A stretch of 64,000 nucleotides of DNA. Source: Corynebacterium canis (GTDB lineage: Bacteria; Actinomycetota; Actinomycetes; Mycobacteriales; Mycobacteriaceae). The stretch is from positions 1,447,247 through 1,511,246 of the forward strand of contig NZ_CP047080.1 of NCBI RefSeq assembly GCF_030408595.1, written 5' to 3'. The position numbers and the translations under genes are program-made. Numbering within the stretch: position 1 is the stretch's first letter; each line of letters begins with the position of its first letter. The notes under the pieces were generated by a model. The model searched no databases. It was not told where the DNA came from and saw only the letters and a program-made list of their open reading frames with translations. Of this stretch, positions 31,146 to 40,017 are shown one piece after another.

Positions 31146-32330
31146 ATGAGTCTTTTTTCCCGCAACTCAGATTTGCCTGGACTGCACGGTGTAATCCGCG
31201 ATTGCACCACAAACAGCAAGGGTTTTAAACGCCTTTCGGGAGGCGATATCGCCGTTATCGACGCCCCCGACATGCCCCGTTCATTAGCGCAACGCCTTAT
31301 TGATGCAGGTCCCGCGGCCGTGGTCAATGTTTCGCGTTTTACCACCGGCGCCTATCCGAATTTTGGCCCGCAAATGTTAACCGATGTGGACATTTTGTTG
31401 GTGGAGGGCGTGGGCGCGCAAATCTGGGATCAATTGCGCGATGGGAAGAAAGCCAGAATTACGGAAGACGGCCAGTTATTCCATGGGGAGAAGTTGATCG
31501 CTTCCGGCGTGGTGATCACCGCCGCGGAAGCCGAAGAGGGTTTCGTAGAGGCACAGCGGGAACTGCTGGACCATATGGAGGCGTTTTTTGGCAATACCAT
31601 TCAGTTCATTCATTCCGAGGCGCCGCTGCTTATCGACGGCCTCGGCGTGCCCGATGTGGGCGTGGACATCGAGGGGAAGCCGGTGGTGGTGGTCAGCCCG
31701 GGGCCGGGGCATCGCACACAGCTCAAGGAGCTTAGAAATTACATTCGGGAATACTCGCCTGTGTTGATCGGCTGCGACGAGGCCGCGGATACGATCGTGG
31801 AGCTGGGTTATAAGCCGGATTTGATCGTGGGCAATCCGGCGGGCATTGGTGCGGACGCGTTGCGCAGCGGGGCGCGCGTGGTGCTGCCCGCCGACCCAGA
31901 TGGGCACGCGGCGGGGCTGGAACGCATCCAAGATCTCGGCGTGGGTGCGATGACGTTCCCGGCGGCCAGCGATTCCGCGACGGACCTGGCGTTATTGCTC
32001 GCGGACTATCATGGCGCGGTGCTGGTGGTCAATGTCGGGGCACCGCTGGATCTGATGAAGATTTTCGCCGCCGACCCCAATGCCACGCCGTCTTCGTTGC
32101 TCACCCGCAGCAGGCTCGGCAGCAAGCTTGTCGACGCCGCGGCCATCGCCGAATTGTACGTAGTGCGCGGCACTGCGGGCTTGGCGTGGGTGTGGGCCGC
32201 GTTGGCTACGTTGGTCGTGGTGGCCGTGGTTTTGCTGATTGCGGGGACTTCTGGCACTGGGTCCTTTACCGAAAATCTGATTGATACTTGGAACAACATC
32301 GCGCTGGCCGTGCAGGGCTGGTTTAAGTAG
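31146..32330 (+). CDS. steA: SteA-like cytokinetic ring protein
   Basis: The 394-residue protein matches the SteA/Rv1697 family by position and sequence: thiamine-pyrophosphokinase-like fold segments SPVLIGCDEAADTIVELGY and PDLIVGNPAGIGADAL, then a C-terminal transmembrane helix (about 350-373; LVVVAVVLLIAG) and a short tail. In C. glutamicum SteA and SteB act in the RipC-FtsEX cell-separation pathway. CACAAT (31133-31138) lies 7 nt before ATG 31146, so it is probably leaderless. It is 8 nt upstream of steB. Confidence 0.88.
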   Translation: MSLFSRNSDLPGLHGVIRDCTTNSKGFKRLSGGDIAVIDAPDMPRSLAQRLIDAGPAAVVNVSRFTTGAYPNFGPQMLTDVDILLVEGVGAQIWDQLRDGKKARITEDGQLFHGEKLIASGVVITAAEAEEGFVEAQRELLDHMEAFFGNTIQFIHSEAPLLIDGLGVPDVGVDIEGKPVVVVSPGPGHRTQLKELRNYIREYSPVLIGCDEAADTIVELGYKPDLIVGNPAGIGADALRSGARVVLPADPDGHAAGLERIQDLGVGAMTFPAASDSATDLALLLADYHGAVLVVNVGAPLDLMKIFAADPNATPSSLLTRSRLGSKLVDAAAIAELYVVRGTAGLAWVWAALATLVVVAVVLLIAGTSGTGSFTENLIDTWNNIALAVQGWFK

Positions 32331-32338
32331 GAGCAGCA

Positions 32339-33268
32339 ATGACGTTAAAAAGTTCCACCGTGACTGGCCTGATGTTGGGCGTTGCTATCGGATTGGTATT
32401 GGGCACATATGTGCTGTCGCCGAATGTGCCGGGGGGCAGCAATCAGGACAATAACAATGCGGTTGCGCAATTGGATCAGGCGCGGGAGGAGGCAGAACAC
32501 GCCAAGACCCAGGCCGAGACCGTGGATCGCTATATTGCCAGCATCGCGGAAGGCACCGTCGACGCCACCTTGATCGATCGCTCCGTGCTTGTAATGACCA
32601 CGCCGGATGCGAACAAGGACGATGTGGAAAACGTGGATTGGTTGCTGCGCCGGGCGGGGGCCATCGACGCCGGCGTGATCAAGCTGGAAAAGAAGTTTTT
32701 GGATCAGGAGGGGGCGGATAGCCTGAAGCGGATCATCACCGATACGCTGCCCGCCGGGGCGCAATTGTCTACGGAAACCCTGGATCCGGGCACGCATGCG
32801 GGCGAGGCGATCGGCTATGCGCTGGCCGCGGTGGATGGGCAAGCCACGGCGAGCGACGAGGATCGCGCGGCGCTATTGGATGCGCTGAAAAACGGCGGGT
32901 TTATTAGCTTCAAGGAAAACACGATTCAGCCGGCGGCCGGCGTGCTGCTGCTGACCGGTGATGACGATGGTTCGAAAAACTCGTTCGCCGCGAACACCAT
33001 CGCAACCTTTGCGCAGGGCATGGATTCCCAGGGGGTGGGCGTGGTGGTGGCCGGGCGCCTCGGTGCCGCCGCGGAGGGCGGTGCCATCGGCCGGATCCGG
33101 GAGAAGCCCGAGGGGCGCGATACCGTGTCCACCGTGGATTCCATCGATCGCAGTTTCGGCCGTATGGGCACGATCCTGGCGGTGGTGGAGCAATTGGAGG
33201 GCGGTTCCGGGGCCTATGGTGCGGCGACGAACACGGATGCGGCGGCCCCGCCCGTGCCGCTGCGCTGA
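32339..33268 (+). CDS. steB: SteB / MctB-like membrane-anchored protein
   Basis: The 309-residue protein has one N-terminal transmembrane helix (GLMLGVAIGLVLGTYVLS, about 9-26), a short coiled coil (LDQAREEAEHAKTQAET) and an extracytoplasmic domain. It corresponds to Rv1698/MctB in mycobacteria, linked to copper resistance and described as an outer-membrane channel. In C. glutamicum the SteA partner SteB sits at this position. TAGGAG 5 nt before ATG 32339 fixes the start. The division role is the better guess from its pairing with steA; a copper role is possible. Confidence 0.82.
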   Translation: MTLKSSTVTGLMLGVAIGLVLGTYVLSPNVPGGSNQDNNNAVAQLDQAREEAEHAKTQAETVDRYIASIAEGTVDATLIDRSVLVMTTPDANKDDVENVDWLLRRAGAIDAGVIKLEKKFLDQEGADSLKRIITDTLPAGAQLSTETLDPGTHAGEAIGYALAAVDGQATASDEDRAALLDALKNGGFISFKENTIQPAAGVLLLTGDDDGSKNSFAANTIATFAQGMDSQGVGVVVAGRLGAAAEGGAIGRIREKPEGRDTVSTVDSIDRSFGRMGTILAVVEQLEGGSGAYGAATNTDAAAPPVPLR

Positions 33269-33288
33269 CGCACGTATCCTTGGATAGT

Positions 33289-33945
33289 ATGACCGTTCCT
33301 GGAGAGCATTCGTTTACTGTCGTTGATTCCGAGGTGCTGCTGGAAGCCCCGATTATCGCCGTGCGCCGCGATCGTTTGGTGATGCCCGGCGGCACCGAAT
33401 CCAACCGCGAGATCGTGGAGCATTTCGGTGCCGTGGCCGTCGTTGCGTTCGATGGCGAGCGCATCGCGCTGGTGCGCCAATACCGGCATTGCGTCAAGGA
33501 TCGGCTGTGGGAATTGCCCGCCGGTTTGCTCGACATTGCCAACGAGGATCCCTTGGAATGCGCGCGCCGCGAGCTGGCCGAGGAGGCCGGGCAGGCCGCC
33601 GCGCGCTGGGATCTGGTGACCGATCTCGTGTGCTCGCCCGGTTTTTGCGAGGAGGCCGTGCGCATCTACCTTGCGCGGGAGTTGAGCGAGGTGCCGCGCC
33701 CCGCGGCGGACGACGAAGAGGCGGATATGAGCCTGACCTGGGTGCCAATCGAACAGGCGCGCGAAATGGTGTTGCGGGGCGAGGTGAAGAATTCGATCGC
33801 CATCGCCGGCATCATGGTGGCGGGGGAGGTGATCGCCGGTCGCGCAACCGCGCGCAGCGTCGATGAACCGTTCGATTTGCGTCCGGAGAGCCTGCCGCGG
33901 CGGCGGCAAGCGATGGGGTTTGGCGAGGATATGAAACGCCTGTGA
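33289..33945 (+). CDS. Nudix hydrolase, ADP-ribose pyrophosphatase type
   Basis: The 218-residue protein has an ADPRase-type Nudix box ([20 protein letters not shown] followed by EAG) and the upstream [18 protein letters not shown] segment typical of ADP-ribose pyrophosphatases. It corresponds to Rv1700. TATCCT (33275-33280) lies 8 nt before ATG 33289, suggesting leaderless transcription. The start follows steB by only 20 bp, with no pyrG between them, unlike relatives. The stop overlaps xerD (GTGA). Confidence 0.9.
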   Translation: MTVPGEHSFTVVDSEVLLEAPIIAVRRDRLVMPGGTESNREIVEHFGAVAVVAFDGERIALVRQYRHCVKDRLWELPAGLLDIANEDPLECARRELAEEAGQAAARWDLVTDLVCSPGFCEEAVRIYLARELSEVPRPAADDEEADMSLTWVPIEQAREMVLRGEVKNSIAIAGIMVAGEVIAGRATARSVDEPFDLRPESLPRRRQAMGFGEDMKRL

Positions 33946-34841
33946 CATCCCCGCACACAATAGCGAATACTTGGCTGAATCACCTGACGGTAGAGCGGGG
34001 GCTTTCGGCCAATACGCTGAGCAATTACCGCAGGGACGTCGAGCGTTATTTGGCCTGGCTGCAGGGCGCGGGCATCGCCGATCTCGCCTCCGTGACCACC
34101 ACCGATATCGAACTTTATGTCGCGGATCTGCGGCGTGGGGGATTGGCGGCTTCATCGAGCGCTCGGGCCTTGGTTGTCGCGCGCGGTTTGCACAAATTTG
34201 CGGTTGCCGAAGGCGTGCTTGATGTCGACGTGGCCGCCGAGGTTCCGCCCCCCGCGCAGGGCCGGCACTTGCCGGATACGTTGAGCATCGCGGACGTCGA
34301 AAAGCTTCTCGACGCCGTGCCTCACGCCGAGCCCGTCGATCTGCGCGACCGTGCGTTGCTCGAACTGTTGTATGGTACGGGTGCGCGCATCAGCGAATTG
34401 ACCGCATTGCATGTCGATGATGTGGCCGAGTTGGAGCAGCGCGGCTACCTACTGGTGCGCGGCAAGGGAAACAAGGAGAGGCTGGTGCCTGTGGGTCGGC
34501 AGGCGCAACGGGCCGTGAGCGATTATCTTGTGCGCGGCCGACCGAGCCTGACGACGGGGAAAAGTCACGCGCTGCTTTTGAACCTGCGCGGGGGTGCGCT
34601 GTCCCGGCAGAGCGCGTGGGCGGTGGTCAAACGTGCGGCGCAGCGGGCGGGGATCGAGCACGATATTTCGCCGCATACCTTGCGCCACAGTTTTGCTACG
34701 CACCTGCTTGAGGGCGGGGCGGATGTGCGCGTTGTCCAAGAATTACTCGGGCATTCCTCAGTAACCACGACGCAGATTTATACCCATGTGTCCGCCGAAA
34801 ACCTCCGTCAGGTGTGGCGGGAGGCGCACCCCCGCGCATAA
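33942..34841 (+). CDS. xerD: Tyrosine recombinase XerD
   Basis: XerD with XerC resolves chromosome dimers at dif. The 299-residue product has an N-terminal SAM-like DNA-binding domain (residues 1-90) and the catalytic set: Arg in GTGARISEL, Lys in [37 protein letters not shown] with the nucleophilic Tyr. GTG 33942 overlaps the Nudix stop. The order Nudix-xerD-parA is conserved in mycobacteria, which supports XerD over a phage integrase. Confidence 0.95.
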   Translation: MTSPHTIANTWLNHLTVERGLSANTLSNYRRDVERYLAWLQGAGIADLASVTTTDIELYVADLRRGGLAASSSARALVVARGLHKFAVAEGVLDVDVAAEVPPPAQGRHLPDTLSIADVEKLLDAVPHAEPVDLRDRALLELLYGTGARISELTALHVDDVAELEQRGYLLVRGKGNKERLVPVGRQAQRAVSDYLVRGRPSLTTGKSHALLLNLRGGALSRQSAWAVVKRAAQRAGIEHDISPHTLRHSFATHLLEGGADVRVVQELLGHSSVTTTQIYTHVSAENLRQVWREAHPRA

Positions 34842-34984
34842 AACTTGAGACCGGTCAAGTCTGCAGCATTGTCGCCTCGCTTGCGGAAAATGTGCACGAT
34901 GCTTGTGAGTATGCAATGTATTCTGTCTTCTGGGAGCATGAACATCGTGCACTAGCCAATTCTGTCAAGGAAGAGGGATTGATC

Positions 34985-35863
34985 TTGTCTGCAAACGGCG
35001 ATAACGGCTCGAAACATCAGGACGGGCCCGAAGTCGGCCTTACCGGCCGACCGGTGCGAAAGCTCCCTGAACCAAAGCCATTGGATCGCCATGGGCCAGC
35101 CAAGATTATTTCAATGTGCAACCAAAAAGGCGGCGTGGGGAAAACGACGTCCACAATTAACTTGGGTGCGTGTTTAGCGGATCTCGGGCGTCGGGTGCTG
35201 TTGGTGGATTTGGATCCACAGGGTGCGCTGTCCGCAGGTTTGGGCGTGCCACATGAAGAACTTGACCTTACTGTGTACAACCTCTTAGTGGACAATCAAA
35301 CTTCCATTTTAAATGCGATCCATCGAACAAATGTTCCTGGGTTGGATTTGGTTCCGGCGAATATCGATCTCTCCGCGGCGGAGATCCAATTAGTCAACGA
35401 GGTGGGCCGCGAGCAAACCTTGGCGCGCGCGCTGCGCCCGGTCATGCGCGACTACGATTACATTATTTTGGATTGCCAGCCCTCGCTGGGTTTGCTTACC
35501 GTCAATGCGCTTACCTGTTCGCACGGCGTGATTATTCCGATGGAGTGCGAATACTTTTCGCTGCGCGGCCTAGCATTGCTTACGGACACGGTGAGCAAGG
35601 TGCAGGACCGCTTGAACTTCAACCTAGAGATCATCGGTATCCTTGTCACCATGTTCGATCGCCGTACGAGCCACGCGCGGGAGGTTATGTCTCGCGTGGT
35701 CGAGGTATTCGGCGAACAGGTCTTCGATACCGTGATTACCCGCACGGTGCGTTTCCCGGAAACCTCCGTGGCGGGTGAGCCGATTATCACGTGGGCGCCG
35801 AACTCCCCGGGCGCCGCCCAATATCGCGACCTCGCCCGCGAAGTCATCGAGCGAACTTGTTAG
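34985..35863 (+). CDS. ParA-like chromosome partitioning ATPase
   Basis: The 292-residue product (from TTG 34985) has a deviant Walker A CNQKGGVGKTTSTINLG, VDLDPQGALSAGLG and IILDCQPSLGLLTVNAL (Walker B). This is the ParA homologue next to scpAB (Rv1708 type), not the one at oriC. TTG 34985 has GAGGGA 7 nt upstream; an in-frame ATG at 34916 would add 23 residues without a good ribosome-binding site. It probably works with ScpA/ScpB in chromosome organisation. The 143 bp gap after xerD contains an ACTTGA/TCAAGT inverted repeat (34843-34860) of unknown role. Confidence 0.88.
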   Translation: MSANGDNGSKHQDGPEVGLTGRPVRKLPEPKPLDRHGPAKIISMCNQKGGVGKTTSTINLGACLADLGRRVLLVDLDPQGALSAGLGVPHEELDLTVYNLLVDNQTSILNAIHRTNVPGLDLVPANIDLSAAEIQLVNEVGREQTLARALRPVMRDYDYIILDCQPSLGLLTVNALTCSHGVIIPMECEYFSLRGLALLTDTVSKVQDRLNFNLEIIGILVTMFDRRTSHAREVMSRVVEVFGEQVFDTVITRTVRFPETSVAGEPIITWAPNSPGAAQYRDLAREVIERTC

Positions 35864-35866
35864 CGC

Positions 35867-36694
35867 GTGACTCAATACGATGCGCTCGCGCCGGAGGCGA
35901 ATCAGCCGGAGATCACGGGCTTCACACTGGCGCTGAAAAACTTTGAGGGCCCGCTGGATCTGCTGCTGCAATTAATATCGGCAAAAAAGATGGATGTCAC
36001 GGAAGTGGCGCTCGCGGAGGTCACCGACGAGTTTATTTCTTATACACGGGCTTTGGGGGAGACCGCGAACCTTGATGAAATCACCGAGTTTGTGCTTATC
36101 GCCGCCACCTTGCTGGATTTGAAAACCGCCCGTTTATTGCCGCGCGGGGAGGCGGACGAGATCGAGGATCTTGAGCTGCTAGAAACCCGCGACTTACTAT
36201 TCGCACGGTTGTTGCAATACAAAGCTTATAAGCAGGTGGCCGATCTGTTTGCGCAATGGCAGGCTGCGGCGCGGCGTCGATACCCGCGCGCGGTGTCGTT
36301 GGAGCCACAGTTCGCACAATTGCTACCGCCGGTTCGATTGTCGCATAATTCGGACACGTTCGCCGAGCTAGCCGCAACTGTGTTCCGCCCCAAACGGGTA
36401 CCCGAAGTTGGTACTTCACACTTGCATCAGGCGGCGGTATCGGTGCCGGAACAGGCCGGAAAATTGCTTGAGGCGTTGCGCCAAGCAGGGAAGGGAACCT
36501 GGGTCAGCTTTCAAACCCTGACAAAAGACTGTGAAGTTTCTATGGAGGTTATCGGCCGCTTCCTCGCCCTCTTGGAATTGTATAAAGTACACGCGGTGGG
36601 GGTAGACCAAGTGGAGTCGCTAGGCGAATTAAGAATCGCTTGGACGGGCGTAAACGTTGACCCCGCGGTGGTGGCTGCGAGCGACTGGGAGTAG
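35867..36694 (+). CDS. scpA: Segregation and condensation protein A
   Basis: ScpA is the kleisin subunit of the SMC condensin complex. The 275-residue product has the N-terminal SMC-binding segment FEGPLDLLLQLISAKKMDVT and the VLIAATLLDLKTARLLP region. A C-terminal winged helix follows (FLALLELYKVHAVGVDQVE). GTG 35867 follows the parA stop by 3 bp. In relatives scpB follows directly; here a sulfurtransferase gene is inserted between them. Confidence 0.93.
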   Translation: MTQYDALAPEANQPEITGFTLALKNFEGPLDLLLQLISAKKMDVTEVALAEVTDEFISYTRALGETANLDEITEFVLIAATLLDLKTARLLPRGEADEIEDLELLETRDLLFARLLQYKAYKQVADLFAQWQAAARRRYPRAVSLEPQFAQLLPPVRLSHNSDTFAELAATVFRPKRVPEVGTSHLHQAAVSVPEQAGKLLEALRQAGKGTWVSFQTLTKDCEVSMEVIGRFLALLELYKVHAVGVDQVESLGELRIAWTGVNVDPAVVAASDWE

Positions 36695-36709
36695 ATAAGC
36701 TTGGGAAAT

Positions 36710-37540
36710 ATGAGTTACTTAGTTGATGTTTCCTGGCTGGCGGACAACCTCCGCCGTGACGATGTTGTGGTGCTCTGCGCATCCATGGGTAATCCGAAAA
36801 AGTCCTTGTCCAATGGCATTCCGGGCGCGATCCTCGCCGATTTGGAGGGGCCGTTTTCGGAGGCCGGGGCGGAATTGCCGCACACCGTGCCCGCCGATGT
36901 GGCCGCCCCGTTTACGCGGCTTGGCATTGGCCAGGAGACGACCGTTGTGGTGTATGACCGCTTTGGCGTGATGTGCGGCCCCCGCGTGTGGTGGTTGGCC
37001 CGCGCCGCCGGGCTCGATTCTGTGTTCGTGCTTGATGGCGGGTTGCCGGCGTGGGTTGAGGCGGGGCAGGAAACCGCCCCTATCAGGAATTTCGATGAGG
37101 CTATCGCGGAGCAGCCCGGCGTTATCCGGGGTTCCGAACGCCCCGAACTGTTGACCGGTATTACTGGGGTGCAGCACGCGCTTGCCCGCAGCGGACACGC
37201 GGTCGTCGATGCGCGCTCGTCGGGGCGTTTCGCCGGCACTGAGCCCGAGCCGCGCGACGGCGTCCACGGCGGCCACATTCCCGGCAGCGCGAATTTGCCG
37301 TACACCAGGCTTTTTGATGAGCGTGGTCTGATGTTGCCGCCCACCGACCTGCAGCGATTGTTCCGCGCCCAGATTGACGACGCCCAGCACCTCACCATGA
37401 CCTGCGGCTCCGGCGTTTCCGCGTGCGTGCTTGCCTTGGCTGCGCTCGAGGCCGGTTACACGGATGTGGTGGTGTATGACGGCTCGTGGGCGGAGTGGGG
37501 GCGCCCTGACATGGCACAACCGATTGAGTCTGTCCGATAG
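36710..37540 (+). CDS. Sulfurtransferase, 3-mercaptopyruvate type
   Basis: The 276-residue protein has two tandem rhodanese domains. The N-terminal one is inactive. The C-terminal one holds the catalytic cysteine in MTCGSGVSACVLAL; the CGSGV(S/T)A loop is typical of mercaptopyruvate sulfurtransferases (SseA), whereas thiosulfate rhodaneses have CRKGVT. HGGHIPGSANLPY is the usual rhodanese signature. TAAGCT (36696-36701) lies 8 nt before ATG 36710, so it is probably leaderless. It is placed between scpA and scpB, apparently an insertion with its own promoter. Confidence 0.9.
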   Translation: MSYLVDVSWLADNLRRDDVVVLCASMGNPKKSLSNGIPGAILADLEGPFSEAGAELPHTVPADVAAPFTRLGIGQETTVVVYDRFGVMCGPRVWWLARAAGLDSVFVLDGGLPAWVEAGQETAPIRNFDEAIAEQPGVIRGSERPELLTGITGVQHALARSGHAVVDARSSGRFAGTEPEPRDGVHGGHIPGSANLPYTRLFDERGLMLPPTDLQRLFRAQIDDAQHLTMTCGSGVSACVLALAALEAGYTDVVVYDGSWAEWGRPDMAQPIESVR

Positions 37541-37564
37541 GTTGCGTGCGTACAATCTGCAGAT

Positions 37565-38116
37565 GTGATGTCCTCGGTTTCTCGGTTACGGTCCCAGCTT
37601 GAGTCGGTATTGCTGGTGGTGGATTCGCCGGTGACGGTCGCCGCGCTCGCTAACGCGGTTGGCGTCCCGGCGGCCGAGGTGGCTGCGGTGTTGCGCGAGA
37701 TCGCCACCGAATTAGATGACCGCGGAAGCGGCATTGACCTGCGGGAAAGCGAGGATGGGTGGCGCTTTTACACGCGCCAAGAAAACGCCGACGCGGTGGA
37801 GCATTTCCTGCTGGACGGCACCCAAACCAGGCTGACGCGCGCCGCGTTGGAAACCCTCGCGGTGGTCGCGTACCGGCAGCCGGTGACGCGCGCCCAGGTT
37901 TCGGCGGTGCGCGGCGTGAATGTAGACGGCGTGATGCGCACCTTGCAATTGCGGGGGTTGATAGCGGAAGTGCAGGTGGAGGGGGCCGTGGGGCCCGCGC
38001 ATCACTATGTGACCACCGAATTGCTGCTGGAGCAATTGGGGATTGCGTCCTTGGAGGAGCTGCCTAATCTGGCGCCGCTGCTGCCCGATGTGGATTCCAT
38101 TGAGGAAGAGTTTTAG
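37565..38116 (+). CDS. scpB: Segregation and condensation protein B
   Basis: ScpB is the winged-helix partner of ScpA in condensin. The 183-residue product contains SQLESVLLVVDSPVTVAAL, TRAALETLAVVAYRQPVTRA and VRGVNVDGVMRTLQLRGLI, all hallmark segments. TACAAT (37551-37556) lies 8 nt before GTG 37565, so translation probably begins at the leaderless GTG; ATG 37568 is an alternative. rluB, the usual next gene, is displaced by about 8 kb. Confidence 0.94.
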   Translation: MMSSVSRLRSQLESVLLVVDSPVTVAALANAVGVPAAEVAAVLREIATELDDRGSGIDLRESEDGWRFYTRQENADAVEHFLLDGTQTRLTRAALETLAVVAYRQPVTRAQVSAVRGVNVDGVMRTLQLRGLIAEVQVEGAVGPAHHYVTTELLLEQLGIASLEELPNLAPLLPDVDSIEEEF

Positions 38117-38252
38117 ATTCAACACTGCGCTGATGTTCGAAGCGGGGTTAGGGGGTAATCTACTTTCCCACGACTTGGGAATTCACTGCCCAGAACTCTG
38201 TCCGCGTGGGACCCCAAACTATTGAGTACCCCCGAAATGAATCAATCGCTTT

Positions 38253-38271
38253 GTAGGTATGGCTAACTTCA
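38253..38271 (+). promoter_or_regulatory. DtxR-like operator upstream of the metal ABC transporter
   Basis: GTAGGTATGGCTAACTTCA matches the corynebacterial DtxR consensus TTAGGTTAGGCTAACCTAA at 14 of 19 positions, with the right half GGCTAAC intact. It covers the -35 region of a leaderless promoter whose -10 is TAAGAT (38284-38289). This suggests repression by DtxR or a related metalloregulator. Confidence 0.5.
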
Positions 38272-38297
38272 TGGTCTACACCCTAAGATCGACACCT

Positions 38298-39284
38298 ATG
38301 GAAATGAACTTCAATAGCGAAATTCCTCGCCGCAGCTTCTTGCGCCGTGCTGCCGCCTCCGTCGCGGCGCTGGTTGTTGCCGGCGGGCTCGTCGCATGCA
38401 GTGCCGAAGATACGTCGTCGGGGTCGACTTCTTCCGACGGCAAAGCTCTCACCGTGTTTGCCACGACCGGCTACATCGGTGATGCGGTCAAGAACGTCGC
38501 GCCGGACGCCGATGTCACGATCATGGTTGGTCCTGGCGGCGACCCGCACACCTACCAGCCGACCACGCAAGACATTTCGAAGATCCAGGAAGCGGACGTG
38601 GTGCTGTGGACCGGTCTGCACATGGAAGCCCAGATGATCGATCAACTGGAGGCGCAGGGCGATCGGCAGTACGCCGTCGGGGAGGCCATCCCGAAGGAAG
38701 ACCTGCTGGATTGGCCGGAGCTGGGCGAGGGCGGCGAGAAGCTCTACGACCCGCACATTTGGAACAGCACCTCCAACTGGAAGTACGTGGTTGACGGCAT
38801 CGCCGACAAGCTCGGCAAGGTCGACTCCGCCAATGCGGATACCTACAAGCAGAACGCCGAAAAGTACAGCAAGGAGATCGACGAGGCCGCGGAGTACGTC
38901 GAAAAGCAGATCAATGCGATCCCGGAGGACAAGCGCATCCTGATCACCGGTCACGATGCCTTCAACTACTTTGGCAAGCAGTTCGGCTTGGAGATCCACG
39001 CCACCGACTTCGTTACCTCGGAGTCCGAGCTGTCCGCCACCGAGCTGACCGAGCTGGGCAACTTTATCGTGGAAAAGAAGATCCACACGATTTTCCAGGA
39101 CAACCTGGCGAACCCGCAGGCCATCAACTCGCTGAAGGAGACCGTGAAGTCCAAGGGTTGGGACGTGGTGATTTCGGATAAGGAACTCTACGCCGACTCG
39201 CTTGGTGAAAACGCCCCCACTGACACCTACATCGGAATTCTGAAGTACAACGCTGATGCAATCCGTGAAGCCCTCGTCGGTTAA
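38298..39284 (+). CDS. mntA: Metal ABC transporter substrate-binding lipoprotein (Mn/Zn/Fe type)
   Basis: The 328-residue TroA/ZnuA-family protein has a twin-arginine motif (PRRSFLRR, R11-R12) and a lipobox ending at C34 (LVAC), so it is probably a Tat-exported lipoprotein. Metal ligands look like H84 (GGDPHTY), H153 (DPHIW), H219 (TGHDAF) and an acidic residue near ELYADSLG. A third His, where pneumococcal PsaA has Glu, resembles TroA/ZnuA, so specificity is open between Mn and Zn. ATG 38298 lies 8 nt after the -10 TAAGAT (leaderless). The symbol follows the C. diphtheriae mntABCD layout. Confidence 0.88.
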   Translation: MEMNFNSEIPRRSFLRRAAASVAALVVAGGLVACSAEDTSSGSTSSDGKALTVFATTGYIGDAVKNVAPDADVTIMVGPGGDPHTYQPTTQDISKIQEADVVLWTGLHMEAQMIDQLEAQGDRQYAVGEAIPKEDLLDWPELGEGGEKLYDPHIWNSTSNWKYVVDGIADKLGKVDSANADTYKQNAEKYSKEIDEAAEYVEKQINAIPEDKRILITGHDAFNYFGKQFGLEIHATDFVTSESELSATELTELGNFIVEKKIHTIFQDNLANPQAINSLKETVKSKGWDVVISDKELYADSLGENAPTDTYIGILKYNADAIREALVG

Positions 39285-40017
39285 AGACCGAACTAAGGAA
39301 ACTGTCAACGCGCTCAATGTGGCTGATCTGACTGTGACCTATGGTGCTTTTCGCGCCATAGAGAACATCAGTTTTGTGGTGCCTTCCGGTGCCGTGATGG
39401 GGCTGATCGGCCCCAACGGTGCCGGCAAGTCCACGGTGATGAAGGCGGCTATCGATCTGATTCCGCGCCAGACCGGCACCATTAAGTTCTTCGAACAGCC
39501 GCTCGATGCCGTCCGGAACCGGGTCGCCTATATGCCGCAATCCGCGGCGGTGGATTGGGATTATCCCATTACCGTCGAGCAGGTGGTTGCCATGGGGCTA
39601 TACCCAAAGCTGGGATGGCTGAAACGCATGTCCCCAGAGCAGCGCCAGCAGGTCGCGGACGCCTTGGAACGCGTGGGCATTAAGGAGCTCGCGCGGCGCC
39701 AGATTTCGGAGCTGTCCGGCGGCCAACGCAAACGTGTGTTCGTGGCTCGCATTTTGGTGCAGGCACCTGACTTGTACCTGCTCGATGAGCCGTTTGCGGG
39801 TGTCGACGCCGCGAGTGAGCGCGTCATCCGTGGCGTGCTGCACGAGCTTCGCGACGCCGGGGCATCCATCGTGATCGTTCACCACGACCTTTCCACGGTG
39901 GCGGAGTTGTGCGATCACGTGACCATTTTGAACAAGCACCTCGTTTCTACCGGTCCCGTCGCAGAGTCCTTTACTCGCGAGTATGTCAACGAAGCGTTTG
40001 GGTTGGGGTTGCTGTAG
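39256..40017 (+). CDS. mntB: Metal ABC transporter ATP-binding protein
   Basis: The 253-residue ATPase has Walker A IGPNGAGKST, the Q-loop AYMPQSAAVDW, signature LSGGQRKRVFVARIL, Walker B DLYLLDEPFAGVD and the switch His in VHHDL. ATG 39256 overlaps mntA by 29 bp; this start is not certain because no clear ribosome-binding site precedes it. The family start probably lies close to NALNVADLTVTYG. It energises the two downstream permeases. Confidence 0.9.
   Translation: MQSVKPSSVKDRTKETVNALNVADLTVTYGAFRAIENISFVVPSGAVMGLIGPNGAGKSTVMKAAIDLIPRQTGTIKFFEQPLDAVRNRVAYMPQSAAVDWDYPITVEQVVAMGLYPKLGWLKRMSPEQRQQVADALERVGIKELARRQISELSGGQRKRVFVARILVQAPDLYLLDEPFAGVDAASERVIRGVLHELRDAGASIVIVHHDLSTVAELCDHVTILNKHLVSTGPVAESFTREYVNEAFGLGLL

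Noticed and set aside
33942..34841. Phage or integron integrase instead of XerD
   Set aside because: The synteny with the Nudix gene and parA-scpA, and the length near 300, fit housekeeping XerD.
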